Shown in pieces: positions 50,294 to 59,090 of a stretch of DNA of 64,000 bases (the first letter of the stretch is position 1; every line of letters starts with the position of its first letter). The position numbers and the translations under genes are program-made. Below the pieces are notes generated by a model. That model saw only the letters and a program-made list of their open reading frames with translations, did no database searches and was not told the DNA's origin. The stretch covers positions 2,170,001-2,234,000 of the forward strand of contig NZ_CP195847.1 of NCBI RefSeq assembly GCF_051513965.1. Reading direction: 5' to 3'. Origin of the DNA: Paramicrobacterium sp051513965 (GTDB lineage Bacteria; Actinomycetota; Actinomycetes; Actinomycetales; Microbacteriaceae).

Positions 50294-50559
50294 GTATCGA
50301 GCAGGAGGCACGTGCTGAGGCCGAGAAGCGGTGGCCGGGTGCTGACGGGTATGCGACTGTCGTACAGCTCCGCGCCGAGTTCACCAACGGCTACATTGCC
50401 GGGGCTTCTCGTCCTGTCACGGATGCGGAAGCTGACGCCGCGCAGACCGCATTCCACGAGTACGTGATAGGTGCCGACGAGCCGCTGACCGAGCGTGACC
50501 TCAGCATGGGACGGCAGGCATGGAAAGTCGCCCTCGAAGCGGCACGGGAGGCGTCATGA
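50290..50559 (+). CDS. Phage hypothetical protein
   Basis: 89 residues from GTG 50290; helical, Ala/Glu-rich, with EQEARAEAEKRWPGADGYA at the start. Overlaps neighbours by 4 bases each. No family recognised. Confidence 0.54.
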   Translation: MSIEQEARAEAEKRWPGADGYATVVQLRAEFTNGYIAGASRPVTDAEADAAQTAFHEYVIGADEPLTERDLSMGRQAWKVALEAAREAS

Positions 50560-50672
50560 GAGTGCGCGCATTCTTTGTGGGGGTCGGGCTGACAAGCCTG
50601 GCCCTCGTCTTTTTTCACATGTACGCCCCAAAGGTCGCGTACTGGATATTCACGAGAGGAGACACAGCATGA
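50556..50672 (+). CDS. Tiny membrane protein
   Basis: 38 residues with one TM helix (AFFVGVGLTSLALVFFHMYA) and a basic C-terminus. ATGA overlaps at both ends. Confidence 0.5.
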   Translation: MRVRAFFVGVGLTSLALVFFHMYAPKVAYWIFTRGDTA

Positions 50673-50884
50673 GCCGGGACACAAAAGCACAGTTGGCGAC
50701 AGCGCGCATGCTGCTCGCGCAATTCAACACACAAATCCAAGAGTTCGAAGGCATGAACCGAGAAGCCCGACGCACCGCTCGCGGCCGTGACCTCACCAAC
50801 CGGATCGACGGGCTCCGCCAAGGACACCAAACCTGGACGGAACGTGTCGCGGAACTCGAGAAACAGGTCGAGGAGGAGCAGTGA
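50669..50884 (+). CDS. Coiled-coil phage protein
   Basis: 71 residues from ATG 50669, one long amphipathic helix (TARMLLAQFNTQIQEFEGMN, then VAELEKQVEEEQ). ATGA and GTGA overlaps with neighbours. Confidence 0.55.
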   Translation: MSRDTKAQLATARMLLAQFNTQIQEFEGMNREARRTARGRDLTNRIDGLRQGHQTWTERVAELEKQVEEEQ

Positions 50885-51525
50885 TTGTCTGCATCACGAA
50901 CGACATGGATAATGTTCGACCCTGTACAGTGAAAGACCAACATCACGAGAACTGCGACGGCTGGGAAACCCGCCTCACAGACGGCAAGTACATATACACG
51001 GGCAAAGAGTGCACAGGTTGTCTCCCCCGCCGTGCACGTCATGGTGTGCTGTGCCGTCCCTGCTTCGAGAAACTCGAAGATGCGCTCGGGAAAATTCCGC
51101 ACTGGCTCCGAGCAATGCGAGGGGTCGAGCGTGCCGTACAACGCGACAACGCCGGCGTGAGGTCAAAAGCAGGCCCGCCGATCCCGATCAGCCCAACACA
51201 GTTGGCAGTCGATGAGGTGTGGTCGTGGTACCGGCACATCCCGGAGAACGTGCCCGTGTGGATCTCCACTGGTGAAGGCGGTCGTCTGGCGGTGCGGTTC
51301 ACGTTGGCGGCGTTGGCGGCGATGCGGTCGCATCCGGAGAAGGAGCACCCGCATCCGGTGCGTCGGACCCGGTGCCCAGAGTGCGGACGTCTGCAGTTGC
51401 AGTGGAATCCTCCCGGGTATTTCGGGGATCGGGTGACGGTGACGTGCCAGTACGACGACTGCGATGCGGAGTTGGAGCAGGGTGCGTTCGAGAAGGTTGC
51501 GGAGATCGAGGAGAGGCACCGATGA
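50881..51525 (+). CDS. Zinc-ribbon phage protein
   Basis: 214 residues with two Cys clusters: CTGCLPRRARHGVLCRPC (about 45-60) and CPECGRLQLQWNPPG ... CQYDDC (about 165-195). A helical middle part (VDEVWSWYRHIPENVPVW) links them. The following gene is a small HTH protein, so the pair may be a late regulator (inference). Confidence 0.62.
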   Translation: MIVCITNDMDNVRPCTVKDQHHENCDGWETRLTDGKYIYTGKECTGCLPRRARHGVLCRPCFEKLEDALGKIPHWLRAMRGVERAVQRDNAGVRSKAGPPIPISPTQLAVDEVWSWYRHIPENVPVWISTGEGGRLAVRFTLAALAAMRSHPEKEHPHPVRRTRCPECGRLQLQWNPPGYFGDRVTVTCQYDDCDAELEQGAFEKVAEIEERHR

Positions 51526-51725
51526 AAGAGTGGGTCACCGTTGCGGAAGCTGCCGTACTAACTGGCAGAAGCCCACGCACGATCTACGAGTGGATCGAGG
51601 ATGACAGGCTCGCGGTCCGGTACGACTCCGAGAATCGCATGGTCGTCTTATCGAAAGCTGTCATTCGCATAGAGCCGACAATCAGGCGCGGGCGGCCAAG
51701 AGGGAAACCGACACGCCGTTTCTGA
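51522..51725 (+). CDS. MerR/AlpA-type small HTH protein
   Basis: 67 residues: WVTVAEAAVLTGRSPRTIYE then WIEDDRLAVRYDSENRMVV is a clear winged HTH, followed by a basic tail (RRGRPRGKPTRRF). Last gene of the rightward run before the terminator at 51802 and the late genes, so a transcription factor for late genes is a reasonable guess. Confidence 0.72.
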   Translation: MKEWVTVAEAAVLTGRSPRTIYEWIEDDRLAVRYDSENRMVVLSKAVIRIEPTIRRGRPRGKPTRRF

Positions 51726-51801
51726 TTCGCGCTCACAAAATACGCAAATACCGCAATTGATGCAGGATAGAACATAGATGGTGGATTACTCCGCCCATAG
51801 C

Positions 51802-51834
51802 GAAGCCCCGGCCTCAAATGAGAACCGGGGCTTC
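51802..51834 (+). terminator. Terminator between early/middle and late regions
   Basis: GAAGCCCCGG and CCGGGGCTTC arms around a 13-base loop, followed by GTCGTT. It also faces the end of the leftward gene at 51840 and can serve both. Confidence 0.75.
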
Positions 51835-51839
51835 GTCGT

Positions 51840-52100
51840 TCACCGCTTCAAATCGCCATCACTGATCGCTTGCGCATACTCGGCCAACCCCGGCGACGGC
51901 CGCATGCCCAATCTCACTAGACGCCGTTCAAGCTCCTTCTGCACATCCGCAACAGGTTGGCCACGCATCGAATCATCCACACCACGGATGACATCCTGCA
52001 CCGTTGCATTCGCCTGCGGCTGAAGCTTCCGAGCCGCATCCTGCATAATCTTCTCCATCGCACGCTTCTGCGCGGGCGACTGGCTAACACCACGAGCCAT
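51840..52100 (-). CDS. Leftward small helical phage protein
   Basis: 86 residues from ATG 52100 with a GAGAAGG site. Almost all helix (QKRAMEKIMQDAARKLQ, VADVQKELERRLVRLG). It is the only minus-strand gene between the repressor and the right edge, and lies alone between two rightward modules. This is the typical position of a lysogenic-conversion or accessory gene. No family recognised. Confidence 0.6.
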   Translation of the reverse strand: MARGVSQSPAQKRAMEKIMQDAARKLQPQANATVQDVIRGVDDSMRGQPVADVQKELERRLVRLGMRPSPGLAEYAQAISDGDLKR

Positions 52101-52275
52101 AATCACTACCTTCTCTCACAGGCACAGTCCTGCACCGTGCCCTACTTCCACATGAGGTCAACACGCACAGAATCAGACAGTGCCACGCCGAACTCAAACG
52201 AACCTCCCCACCAACTCCCTGAGGCCAACGCCTCACTCCGTAAGGGATAAGAGATCCCGAACAGAGGTGATGGAT

Positions 52276-52794
52276 ATGGCACGCGGTCGACCAGTCGATG
52301 AAGAAACACGCGCTCAAGCCGTCGAGCTCGCCAAACAAGGCCTGTCGCGAAACGCGATCGCACGGCACCTCAACATCGGTGCCGCCACAGTGACAAAGAT
52401 CATTGCGGATGCCGGTCTAAGCTTCGACCGTTCCGAAACGGAACAGGCCGTGAAAGCACGCCAGATCGATCTCGCCGCGATGCGTATTGAGCTGGCGGAG
52501 AAGATGGGTACCGCCGCGACGAACATGCTCGACCGCATCGATGACAAATACTTGGTGTACAACTTCGGCGGGAAAGACAACTCGTACGAGGAACACGTTC
52601 TCGAGTCGGCCCCTGTTGAGGTGAAACGGTCCATTGTCGTGACCGCTGGTATCGCGTTCGACAAGATCTCCCGCATTGTTGAGAAAGATAACGGCGGGCT
52701 TGAGCAGGCGCACGGTGTGCTGGATCAGATCGCGGAGGGATTCAAGGCCGCTGCGGACAAGTACCGCACGGAGGCCGAGAATGAATCTGACTGA
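52276..52794 (+). CDS. terS: Terminase small subunit
   Basis: 172 residues. The N-terminal HTH (GRPVDEETRAQAVELAKQGL, then SRNAIARHLNIGAATVTKII) recognises the packaging site, followed by a helical oligomerisation part. ATG 52276 follows AGAGG at proper spacing. The 175-bp stretch before it holds two small hairpins (TGAGGC/GCCTCA and GGGAT/ATCCC near 52225-52258) and may include the packaging site. Overlaps terL by 14 bases. Confidence 0.8.
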   Translation: MARGRPVDEETRAQAVELAKQGLSRNAIARHLNIGAATVTKIIADAGLSFDRSETEQAVKARQIDLAAMRIELAEKMGTAATNMLDRIDDKYLVYNFGGKDNSYEEHVLESAPVEVKRSIVVTAGIAFDKISRIVEKDNGGLEQAHGVLDQIAEGFKAAADKYRTEAENESD

Positions 52795-54091
52795 CATTGA
52801 ACGGCTCGTGTCGCGTGCGCAGATCCTCAGCATTGTGGATGCGATGGACCGGAAGCTGGCGCTCTGGTACGGGTCCGTGTCTGCCGGTAAAACCGTTGCG
52901 TCCCTGTTCGCGTTCTTGCTGGCCGTGGTGCGTGCCCCGAAGACGGGCATCATCATCATTGCCGGTGGTTCGTTGCAGACGATCTACCAGAACGTGTTCG
53001 TCCTGTTCCAGAACACAAGCATTTTCGGGTCCGTGATCTCGTCACAGATCGAGTACACGCCCGGTGCGACCTCGGCACGCATCCTTGGCCGTGAGGTTCT
53101 CCTCGTCGGCGCGAAGGACGCGAAAGCTGTCGGACGTATCCAGGGTGCCACTGTTGCTCTCGCGTACGTGGATGAAGCAGCGTTGATGCCGGAAGAGTTC
53201 TGGAACATGCTCGTGTCCCGCCTCCGCGTGGACGGTGCTCGGCTGCTCGCCACCATGAACCCTGCATCCCGTAACCATTGGATCAGGAAGAAGTGGATCG
53301 TTCCCGGCGCGGAAAAGAACCTCGTCAGCTTCCACTTCACCATGCAGGACAACCCGAACCTGTCCGCCGAATACATTGCGGACATGGAAGCGTCGTTCTC
53401 GGGTGTGTTCTACGACCGCATGATCAAGGGCGAGTGGACGAACGCGGCAGGTGCCGTGTACCCGATGTGGGACCCGAAGCGTCACGTCATCCCGTTCGAC
53501 CAGATGCCGCCCCTGCAGGACATCATGGGTGTCGGCATGGACTACGGCACGACGAACGCCACGACGGCGCTCATGCTCGGTGTCACGGACGAGTACGCAC
53601 CGGACGGGTCGCCGGCGTCACGTCTCGTGCTGATGGACGAGTGGGGTTACGACTCGAAAGAGACCGGGATACGTCTCACCGACCAGGAACTATCTAAGAG
53701 GTTTCGTGCGTGGCTCCCCCAAGAGCACACACCGTACCCGTCCACGCTCACACCACGGTTCATCATGCTGGACCCTGCAGCCGCATCGTTCAAGCAACAG
53801 TTACACACGGACCTGCGGGGTACCGGGCTTTCGCCGTGGCCTGCCGATAACTCGGTGCTGAAAGGCATTTCAACGGTCGCGAACCTGCTCGACACGGACA
53901 AGCTGATCGTCACCGACCGGTGCGAAGGCTGGCAGTCCGAAGTCACCGAATACAGGTGGTCGGAGAAAGCCACCGACAAGGGCGAAGACGAAGTGATCAA
54001 AGAAGACGACCACTACCTCGACGGTGGCCGTTACATCACACATTCGACGAAGAACTACTGGAAGCCGTACGTGCAACCACTCGCGGCATAG
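52781..54091 (+). CDS. terL: Terminase large subunit
   Basis: 436 residues. ATPase domain: Walker A GSVSAGKT (~26-33), Walker B ALAYVDEA, coupling motif in LLATMNPAS. RNase-H-like nuclease domain with Asp in VGMDYGTTNATT, MLDPAAASFK and a late Asp. Resembles PBSX/SPP1-type large terminases. It powers DNA packaging through the portal encoded next. Confidence 0.92.
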   Translation: MNLTDIERLVSRAQILSIVDAMDRKLALWYGSVSAGKTVASLFAFLLAVVRAPKTGIIIIAGGSLQTIYQNVFVLFQNTSIFGSVISSQIEYTPGATSARILGREVLLVGAKDAKAVGRIQGATVALAYVDEAALMPEEFWNMLVSRLRVDGARLLATMNPASRNHWIRKKWIVPGAEKNLVSFHFTMQDNPNLSAEYIADMEASFSGVFYDRMIKGEWTNAAGAVYPMWDPKRHVIPFDQMPPLQDIMGVGMDYGTTNATTALMLGVTDEYAPDGSPASRLVLMDEWGYDSKETGIRLTDQELSKRFRAWLPQEHTPYPSTLTPRFIMLDPAAASFKQQLHTDLRGTGLSPWPADNSVLKGISTVANLLDTDKLIVTDRCEGWQSEVTEYRWSEKATDKGEDEVIKEDDHYLDGGRYITHSTKNYWKPYVQPLAA

Positions 54092-54101
54092 GAGGTACAT
54101 G

Positions 54102-55646
54102 ATGGCACTTCCTGCCGACAACAGCTCCTGGCCCCCCGCACCGTGGGATTTCGCATACACGACGTACGCGGAGAACGAAGCCTGGTATTTGGGCGACACG
54201 GACCGGTTGGCGGAGATTTACCGTAGCGCCGAACGTGAACGCGCAACGCACATGCACAAGGGCCAGGCACGCACTGGCGGTGTTGTTGGTGCAGTGTCAC
54301 GGTTCTTCTGGGGTCGCCCTGTCCCGGCAGGTCAGGCACGCACACGCCTGCACATTCCCGCACCCGCGGACCTTGCAACCTTGTCGTCTGACCTGATCTT
54401 CTCCGAACCGCCTGAGGTGCAGATCCTCACTGACGAGGGCCAGAAGGTGGGCGCGCAAGCACAGTCCCGCCTTGACCTGATCGCGAACTCTGACGCGGCA
54501 CACGCCATGTACAACACGATGGGTGAGCTCAAAGCCGCGTTGGGTGCTGTCGCTCTCGTTTCCACGTGGGACACGGAAGTATCTGACCATGTGTGGTTGG
54601 AAGCGTCCGCAGCTGACGTGATCATTCCCGAGTTCCGCAAAGGCCGCCTGCTGGCGTGCACCATGTGGACGGAGTACCGCGACAAGAACGTGTACTACCG
54701 GCACCTGGAACGGCACAGTGTGGGTGCGATCGAGCACGCCCTGTACAAGGGCAAGGCCGACAACCTTGGCACACGGGTTCCTCTGCAGGAACGCCCGGAG
54801 ACGGAACATCTCGCACGCCTGGTGAATGCTGATTCTCTGATCCTCACCGGCCTGAACAAGCTCACCGCGTCGTACAACCTGAACATGCCTACCAGGGCGT
54901 GGCGCAAAAAGGGCGACCTGGCGTGGACGGGCCGTTCTGATTTCGCCGGCATTCAACCGTTGTTCGACGCGTTGGATGAAACGTGGTCGTCGTGGATGCG
55001 TGACCTGAAACTGGCTGGCGCAAAGATCCTTGTTCCCGAGAGTGCCCTGCACACTGGCCCTGCTGGTGTGGGTGGGTACTTTGACGAGTCGCAGGAAGTG
55101 TACGCCGGGCTGAACATGGCCGGTGACCCTGACAAGCCCACGTTCGACAAGGTGCAGTTCGAGATTCGTGTGCAGGAACACGAGGACACGGCGCAAGCGA
55201 TCTACCGTGAGATCCTCCGCTCCGCCGGGTACTCACAGTCCGCATGGGGTGACTACGGCGACTCCATCCAGACGGCCCGTGAGGTTGAGGACCGCGACAA
55301 AGCATCCGAACGCACACGAGACAAGAAGACCCTGTACGACAAGACCGCGATCGCTGAACAATCAATGGTTGCGTTAGAGCTCGACGGGCTTCTGTTCCCC
55401 GGCAAGGGCGGCAAAGCGTTAGATCGTCGCCCAAACGTGGTGTTCCCTGACGTGTCCCAGATTGACCCGGAGAAGTCGGCACGCACAGCACAACTGTTGA
55501 ATGCTGCTGGTGCGGCATCAACGGAAACACTGGTGCGTCAGACTCGACCGGATTGGGAGGATGAGCAGGTGCTTGAGGAGGTGCGGAAGATCCGCGCCGA
55601 ACGAGAGTTCCCTGTCCCTGACCCTGCAACGTTCACTGGGGAATGA
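54102..55646 (+). CDS. Portal protein (SPP1 gp6-like)
   Basis: 514 residues, position directly after terL. The DLIFSEPPEVQIL, LGAVALVSTWDTEVSDH and REILRSAGYSQSAWG segments fit the SPP1-type portal family. ATG 54102 is 5 bases after a perfect GGAGGT; ATG 54099 is too close. It forms the dodecameric DNA channel at one head vertex. Confidence 0.88.
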   Translation: MALPADNSSWPPAPWDFAYTTYAENEAWYLGDTDRLAEIYRSAERERATHMHKGQARTGGVVGAVSRFFWGRPVPAGQARTRLHIPAPADLATLSSDLIFSEPPEVQILTDEGQKVGAQAQSRLDLIANSDAAHAMYNTMGELKAALGAVALVSTWDTEVSDHVWLEASAADVIIPEFRKGRLLACTMWTEYRDKNVYYRHLERHSVGAIEHALYKGKADNLGTRVPLQERPETEHLARLVNADSLILTGLNKLTASYNLNMPTRAWRKKGDLAWTGRSDFAGIQPLFDALDETWSSWMRDLKLAGAKILVPESALHTGPAGVGGYFDESQEVYAGLNMAGDPDKPTFDKVQFEIRVQEHEDTAQAIYREILRSAGYSQSAWGDYGDSIQTAREVEDRDKASERTRDKKTLYDKTAIAEQSMVALELDGLLFPGKGGKALDRRPNVVFPDVSQIDPEKSARTAQLLNAAGAASTETLVRQTRPDWEDEQVLEEVRKIRAEREFPVPDPATFTGE

Positions 55647-55649
55647 GTC

Positions 55650-55811
55650 ATGCCGGTCACGTTCACTCGTGTGTGTCAATGCGAGACCGCGAAGACACGC
55701 GCTGAGGACGGGCGCAGCATCTGGTGGTGCCGTCACTGTGACCGCGGGTGTACCAGGGCGCATTGCCCTGTGTGCAGACGGTATTCTGCCGCGGCTGTGA
55801 GGAGCACCTGA
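55650..55811 (+). CDS. Small zinc-finger-like protein
   Basis: 53 residues with CQCETA ... CRHCDRGCTRAHCPVC, a Cys/His-rich array. It starts 3 bases after the portal stop and overlaps the next gene by one base (TGATG). Confidence 0.55.
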   Translation: MPVTFTRVCQCETAKTRAEDGRSIWWCRHCDRGCTRAHCPVCRRYSAAAVRST

Positions 55812-55999
55812 TGTATGACCCGTTCTTGACCCCGATCTTCGAAACGATGAAGGTTCATCATCTTGAGGATGTTCGGACCGCACTGCAGCACATCCCGGTT
55901 GTCCGGTACACGTGCGAGTGGTGCGGGTCTGACCATCCCACACCGACAGCGATGTTCGCGTGCGAGGAAGACTGCCAGGATATGCGCCCCCGCGACTAG
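55811..55999 (+). CDS. Small zinc-finger-like protein
   Basis: 62 residues from ATG 55811. YTCEWCGSDHPTPTAMFACEEDC forms a CxxC ... C-x3-C motif. Lies between portal and minor capsid genes. No family recognised. Confidence 0.56.
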   Translation: MYDPFLTPIFETMKVHHLEDVRTALQHIPVVRYTCEWCGSDHPTPTAMFACEEDCQDMRPRD

Positions 56000-56008
56000 G
56001 AGGTCATT

Positions 56009-57193
56009 GTGGCCGTCTACGTTCCAGATCCTGACTACCCGGTACCTGCAGCGGAACTGGTGGAGGATCTCGGCGCGTACCTTGCGGGCGTGTACACGGA
56101 CGCTGAGACTCGCATGTTGGAGGCGGCGGCGAAACGGGCGTACAAGATTCTCGCGCTCGAGCAGGACCTGGGGAACCTGTCTGAGGTTGAACATCACAGG
56201 GCGATGCAACGCCTTGAGGTGGAACGTGCACAGGCTCTGCGTGAGCTCCGCGACACAGCCGACCAGATCGTGAAAGACATTCAGGATCAGAAGCTGGCGG
56301 AGTGGCTTGTGCAGGTCGCATCGTCGGAGGGCGAAGCAGCTGCAGCATCGGTGCTCGCTGGGACACGGTATGAGGCGGTGAGGGGCACTGTTCCGGTGTC
56401 TGCCGCGCATGCTGTGGGTGCGACGGGCATTTCGTTGCAGTCCCGACTTGAAGTGTTGAATCAGCGGATTCTGCGTTACCCGCATGATGTGTATCAGCAG
56501 ACGATCGCGGACACTGCACCGTTCCGCATGTTGGGCGCGGAAACAGCGGTGATCAACCAGCGGCGGGCCGTGCAGTCGTTCCTTGAACAGGGCATCACAG
56601 GGTTCGTTGACCGTGCAGACCGCAGGTGGACGATCGGTGCGTATTCGGAGATGGCGGGACGTACAGCCACATCTCGTGCGTGGCAGGACGCTGGTGTTCA
56701 TCGTATGCAGCAGGCGGGCCTGAACTTGGTGACGATTCAGGGTTCGTTCGATGCGTGCGCGAACTGTGCCGCATGGATCGGGAAGATCCTTTCCACGAAC
56801 GGTGTGACGGGGCCGGTGATTATGCCTCACGCGACACAGCAGGGTGCTGTGACGGTCAATGTTGAGGGCACTTTGCAGGATGCGCGTAACGCGGGCTGGA
56901 ATCACCCGAACTGCAGGGACAAGGTCACGGCTTATCTGCCCGGCTTGTCGGTTCCTCAGCAGGATTTCCAGTACAACCCGGAAGCGGAGAAAGAGCGGGC
57001 GAAGCAACGCGAGCTGGAGCGTGAGATTCGGGCGGCGAAACGTCGGCAGGCGGTCGCTTCTGATGACATTCAACGGCGTAAGGCTCGCCGTGAGGTGCTT
57101 GAGGCGCAGAAGGATATGCGCGAGTTCACGAAGAAGACGGGCCGTGCGCGCCGCTCGTACCGGGAACAACTGCACTTCGCTGACGGGCGCTAA
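56009..57193 (+). CDS. Phage minor capsid protein 2 (SPP1 gp7/Mu gpF-like)
   Basis: 394 residues from GTG 56009 after GGAGGT. The N-terminal helical half is followed by the family core: TSRAWQDAGVHRMQQAGL, FDACANCAAWIGK, and NHPNCRDKVTAYLPG, where the Cys/His set may bind metal. The C-terminus is a charged coiled coil. Delivered into the head with the portal. Confidence 0.84.
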   Translation: MAVYVPDPDYPVPAAELVEDLGAYLAGVYTDAETRMLEAAAKRAYKILALEQDLGNLSEVEHHRAMQRLEVERAQALRELRDTADQIVKDIQDQKLAEWLVQVASSEGEAAAASVLAGTRYEAVRGTVPVSAAHAVGATGISLQSRLEVLNQRILRYPHDVYQQTIADTAPFRMLGAETAVINQRRAVQSFLEQGITGFVDRADRRWTIGAYSEMAGRTATSRAWQDAGVHRMQQAGLNLVTIQGSFDACANCAAWIGKILSTNGVTGPVIMPHATQQGAVTVNVEGTLQDARNAGWNHPNCRDKVTAYLPGLSVPQQDFQYNPEAEKERAKQRELEREIRAAKRRQAVASDDIQRRKARREVLEAQKDMREFTKKTGRARRSYREQLHFADGR

Positions 57194-57196
57194 CGA

Positions 57197-57272
57197 ATTG
57201 GCGTAGCTCAACTGGTAGAGCGCCGGTCTCCAAAACCGGAGGTTGCGGGTTCGACTCCCGCCGCCTTTGCCA
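57197..57272 (+). tRNA. tRNA-Trp (anticodon CCA) with mismatched acceptor stem
   Basis: 76 bases with D-arm GCTC...GAGC, anticodon arm CCGGT-CTCCAAA-ACCGG and T-arm GCGGG-TTCGACT-CCCGC. Discriminator G and CCA are encoded. The acceptor arms are ATTGGCG and CGCCTTT: five pairs form but two T-T mismatches stand at positions 2 and 3. It lies between minor capsid and scaffold genes on the coding strand. Confidence 0.82.
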
Positions 57273-57378
57273 CTCCGTGCCGTCGTCAGCCCTGCATGGC
57301 GGCGGCACGGTCACATACTCCCCCGGCGCAGGGCCGGAGGTCGGCAAGAAGCCGAAACACAACGAGCTGGAGGCTCAT

Positions 57379-58047
57379 ATGTTCAAGCAGCAGTATCACG
57401 CGGCACGCGATCGTGACGGTCTCGCGATCGTCGGCATGACGAAGCACCAGATGATGGGCATTCGTTACGTCGAAGGCGAAGGCGGCACTCCCCCAGCGGG
57501 TGACGGCGGCAACGATGGCGGACAGAGTGGCGACGGTCAGTCACAGACTCCCCCCGCAACCCCGCAGGCCCCGCCCGCACAGCCTGCACCCCAGGCAACA
57601 CCGCCGCAGGAACCACAGGCACCCGTGCAGGTGCACGGTGACCGTGACGAGTACATTCGCGAACTCCGCACCGAGTCGAAAGAACGCCGCATCGCACTTG
57701 AGAAGCTGCAGGCCGAACATCAGACCGCCACGCAGAGTCTCGCCACTGCAACAGAGGAGCGCGACCGGTACGCGCGCGAGCTCGCCGTTGTTCGTAACGC
57801 TGCCGCTCTTAACGCGAACGCTGACCTGCTGCTCGACTCTGCAAGCTTCCAGAAAGACCTCGCATCGGTTGACCCGAGCGACACAGAGGCCGTGAAGGCC
57901 GCAATCACTGCAGCGATCGAGAAGAACGCCGCATACAAGACAGGCCCTGTGCTCCCGCCATCGAGTGGCGGCGGACACCAGGGCGGTCAACCGTCTAGCA
58001 AACCACTGTCTCTCGATGACGCCGTCAAGAAGGCGCTCGGGGGATAA
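57379..58047 (+). CDS. Scaffolding protein
   Basis: 222 residues. A Gly/Pro/Gln-rich N-terminal third, a central coiled coil (RELRTESKERRIALEKLQAE) and a Gly/Ser-rich C-terminus ending LSLDDAVKKALGG are the usual scaffold layout, directly before the capsid gene. ATG 57379 follows GGAGG; the upstream GTG at 57277 would start within the sequence after the tRNA. Confidence 0.8.
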   Translation: MFKQQYHAARDRDGLAIVGMTKHQMMGIRYVEGEGGTPPAGDGGNDGGQSGDGQSQTPPATPQAPPAQPAPQATPPQEPQAPVQVHGDRDEYIRELRTESKERRIALEKLQAEHQTATQSLATATEERDRYARELAVVRNAAALNANADLLLDSASFQKDLASVDPSDTEAVKAAITAAIEKNAAYKTGPVLPPSSGGGHQGGQPSSKPLSLDDAVKKALGG

Positions 58048-58065
58048 CAAAACCAAGGAGGCAAC

Positions 58066-59076
58066 ATGCCTATTTCTCTCGCTGAGGGCAAGAACAACGC
58101 CCAGACTGACCTTGACGTGTCGGTCATCGATGAGTTCCGCAAGACCGGTGTTATCCCGGACTCGCTGATCTTCGATGACGCCGTCAACCCTGCCGGTGGC
58201 GGTGCCACTCTCACGTACGGTTACCGCCGTCTGATCACTCAGGCAACGGCTGCGACTCGTGAGATCAACAAGGAGTACACGGCCCAGAGCGTCACCACGC
58301 AGCACTACACGACCGAACTGGCCGTGCTTGGTGGGTCGTTCGAGATCGACCGTGTCGTCGCGAAGCTCGGCCCTGCCGCTTCTGGTGGTGTGTCGCTGAA
58401 CATGGCGCAGAAGATCAAGGCGACGAACGCGAAGTTCGCTGACCTTGTCATCAACGGTGACACTGCGACGGACGCGAACGGGTTCGATGGTCTCGACAAG
58501 GCACTTACGGGTTCCGACACCGAGATGAACGCTACCGAGGTCACCCACTGGGAGGACTTCGACACCGACACTCGTGCAGAGCACAAGGCGCTCGACCTGA
58601 TCGACGAGTTCCTTGCCCTGCTCGACGGTGTTCCTACTGTCATCGTAGGCAACAAGCGCGCGATCGCTCGCGTACGTGCGGCCGCTCGTCGCGCCGGCAT
58701 GTACACGAAGGACCCTGTTGAGGGTCTCGTTGGGCAGAACGGTCGCCCGATCGAGCGTGAGACGTACGGCGGCATCGTGTTCGCTGACGCTGGCGCGAAG
58801 CCTGGCTCGAATGATCCGATCATCCCGATCGAGACTCGCCCGCTCGGTGACGCTGGTGCGGATGTGACGAGCCTGACTGACCTGTACGCGTACCGTGTCG
58901 GTCTCGACGGGTTCCACGGCGTGTCCACGGTGGGTGGGCAGATCGCTCAGACGTGGCTCCCTGACTTCTCCACTGCTGGTGCCGTGAAGAAGGGTGAGGT
59001 CGAGCTTGGCCCCGTGTCGGTTGCCCTGAAGGCAACCCGCGCGGCAGCCGTCCTGCGAAACATTAAGGTCGCGTAA
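58066..59076 (+). CDS. Major capsid protein (HK97 fold)
   Basis: 336 residues after AAGGAGG. Predicted HK97-like: N-arm, E-loop (GGGATLTYGYRRL region), spine helix and P-domain (ALDLIDEFLALLDGVPTVIVG). LYAYRVGLDGFHGVSTVGG near the end is typical. Position after the scaffold supports the call. Confidence 0.88.
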   Translation: MPISLAEGKNNAQTDLDVSVIDEFRKTGVIPDSLIFDDAVNPAGGGATLTYGYRRLITQATAATREINKEYTAQSVTTQHYTTELAVLGGSFEIDRVVAKLGPAASGGVSLNMAQKIKATNAKFADLVINGDTATDANGFDGLDKALTGSDTEMNATEVTHWEDFDTDTRAEHKALDLIDEFLALLDGVPTVIVGNKRAIARVRAAARRAGMYTKDPVEGLVGQNGRPIERETYGGIVFADAGAKPGSNDPIIPIETRPLGDAGADVTSLTDLYAYRVGLDGFHGVSTVGGQIAQTWLPDFSTAGAVKKGEVELGPVSVALKATRAAAVLRNIKVA

Positions 59077-59090
59077 CGTAGAATAGAGGC

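Noticed and set aside
57126..57362. 78-codon minus-strand frame over tRNA-Trp
   Set aside because: Same artefact: RRRESNPQPPVLETGALP is a typical antisense-tRNA translation.
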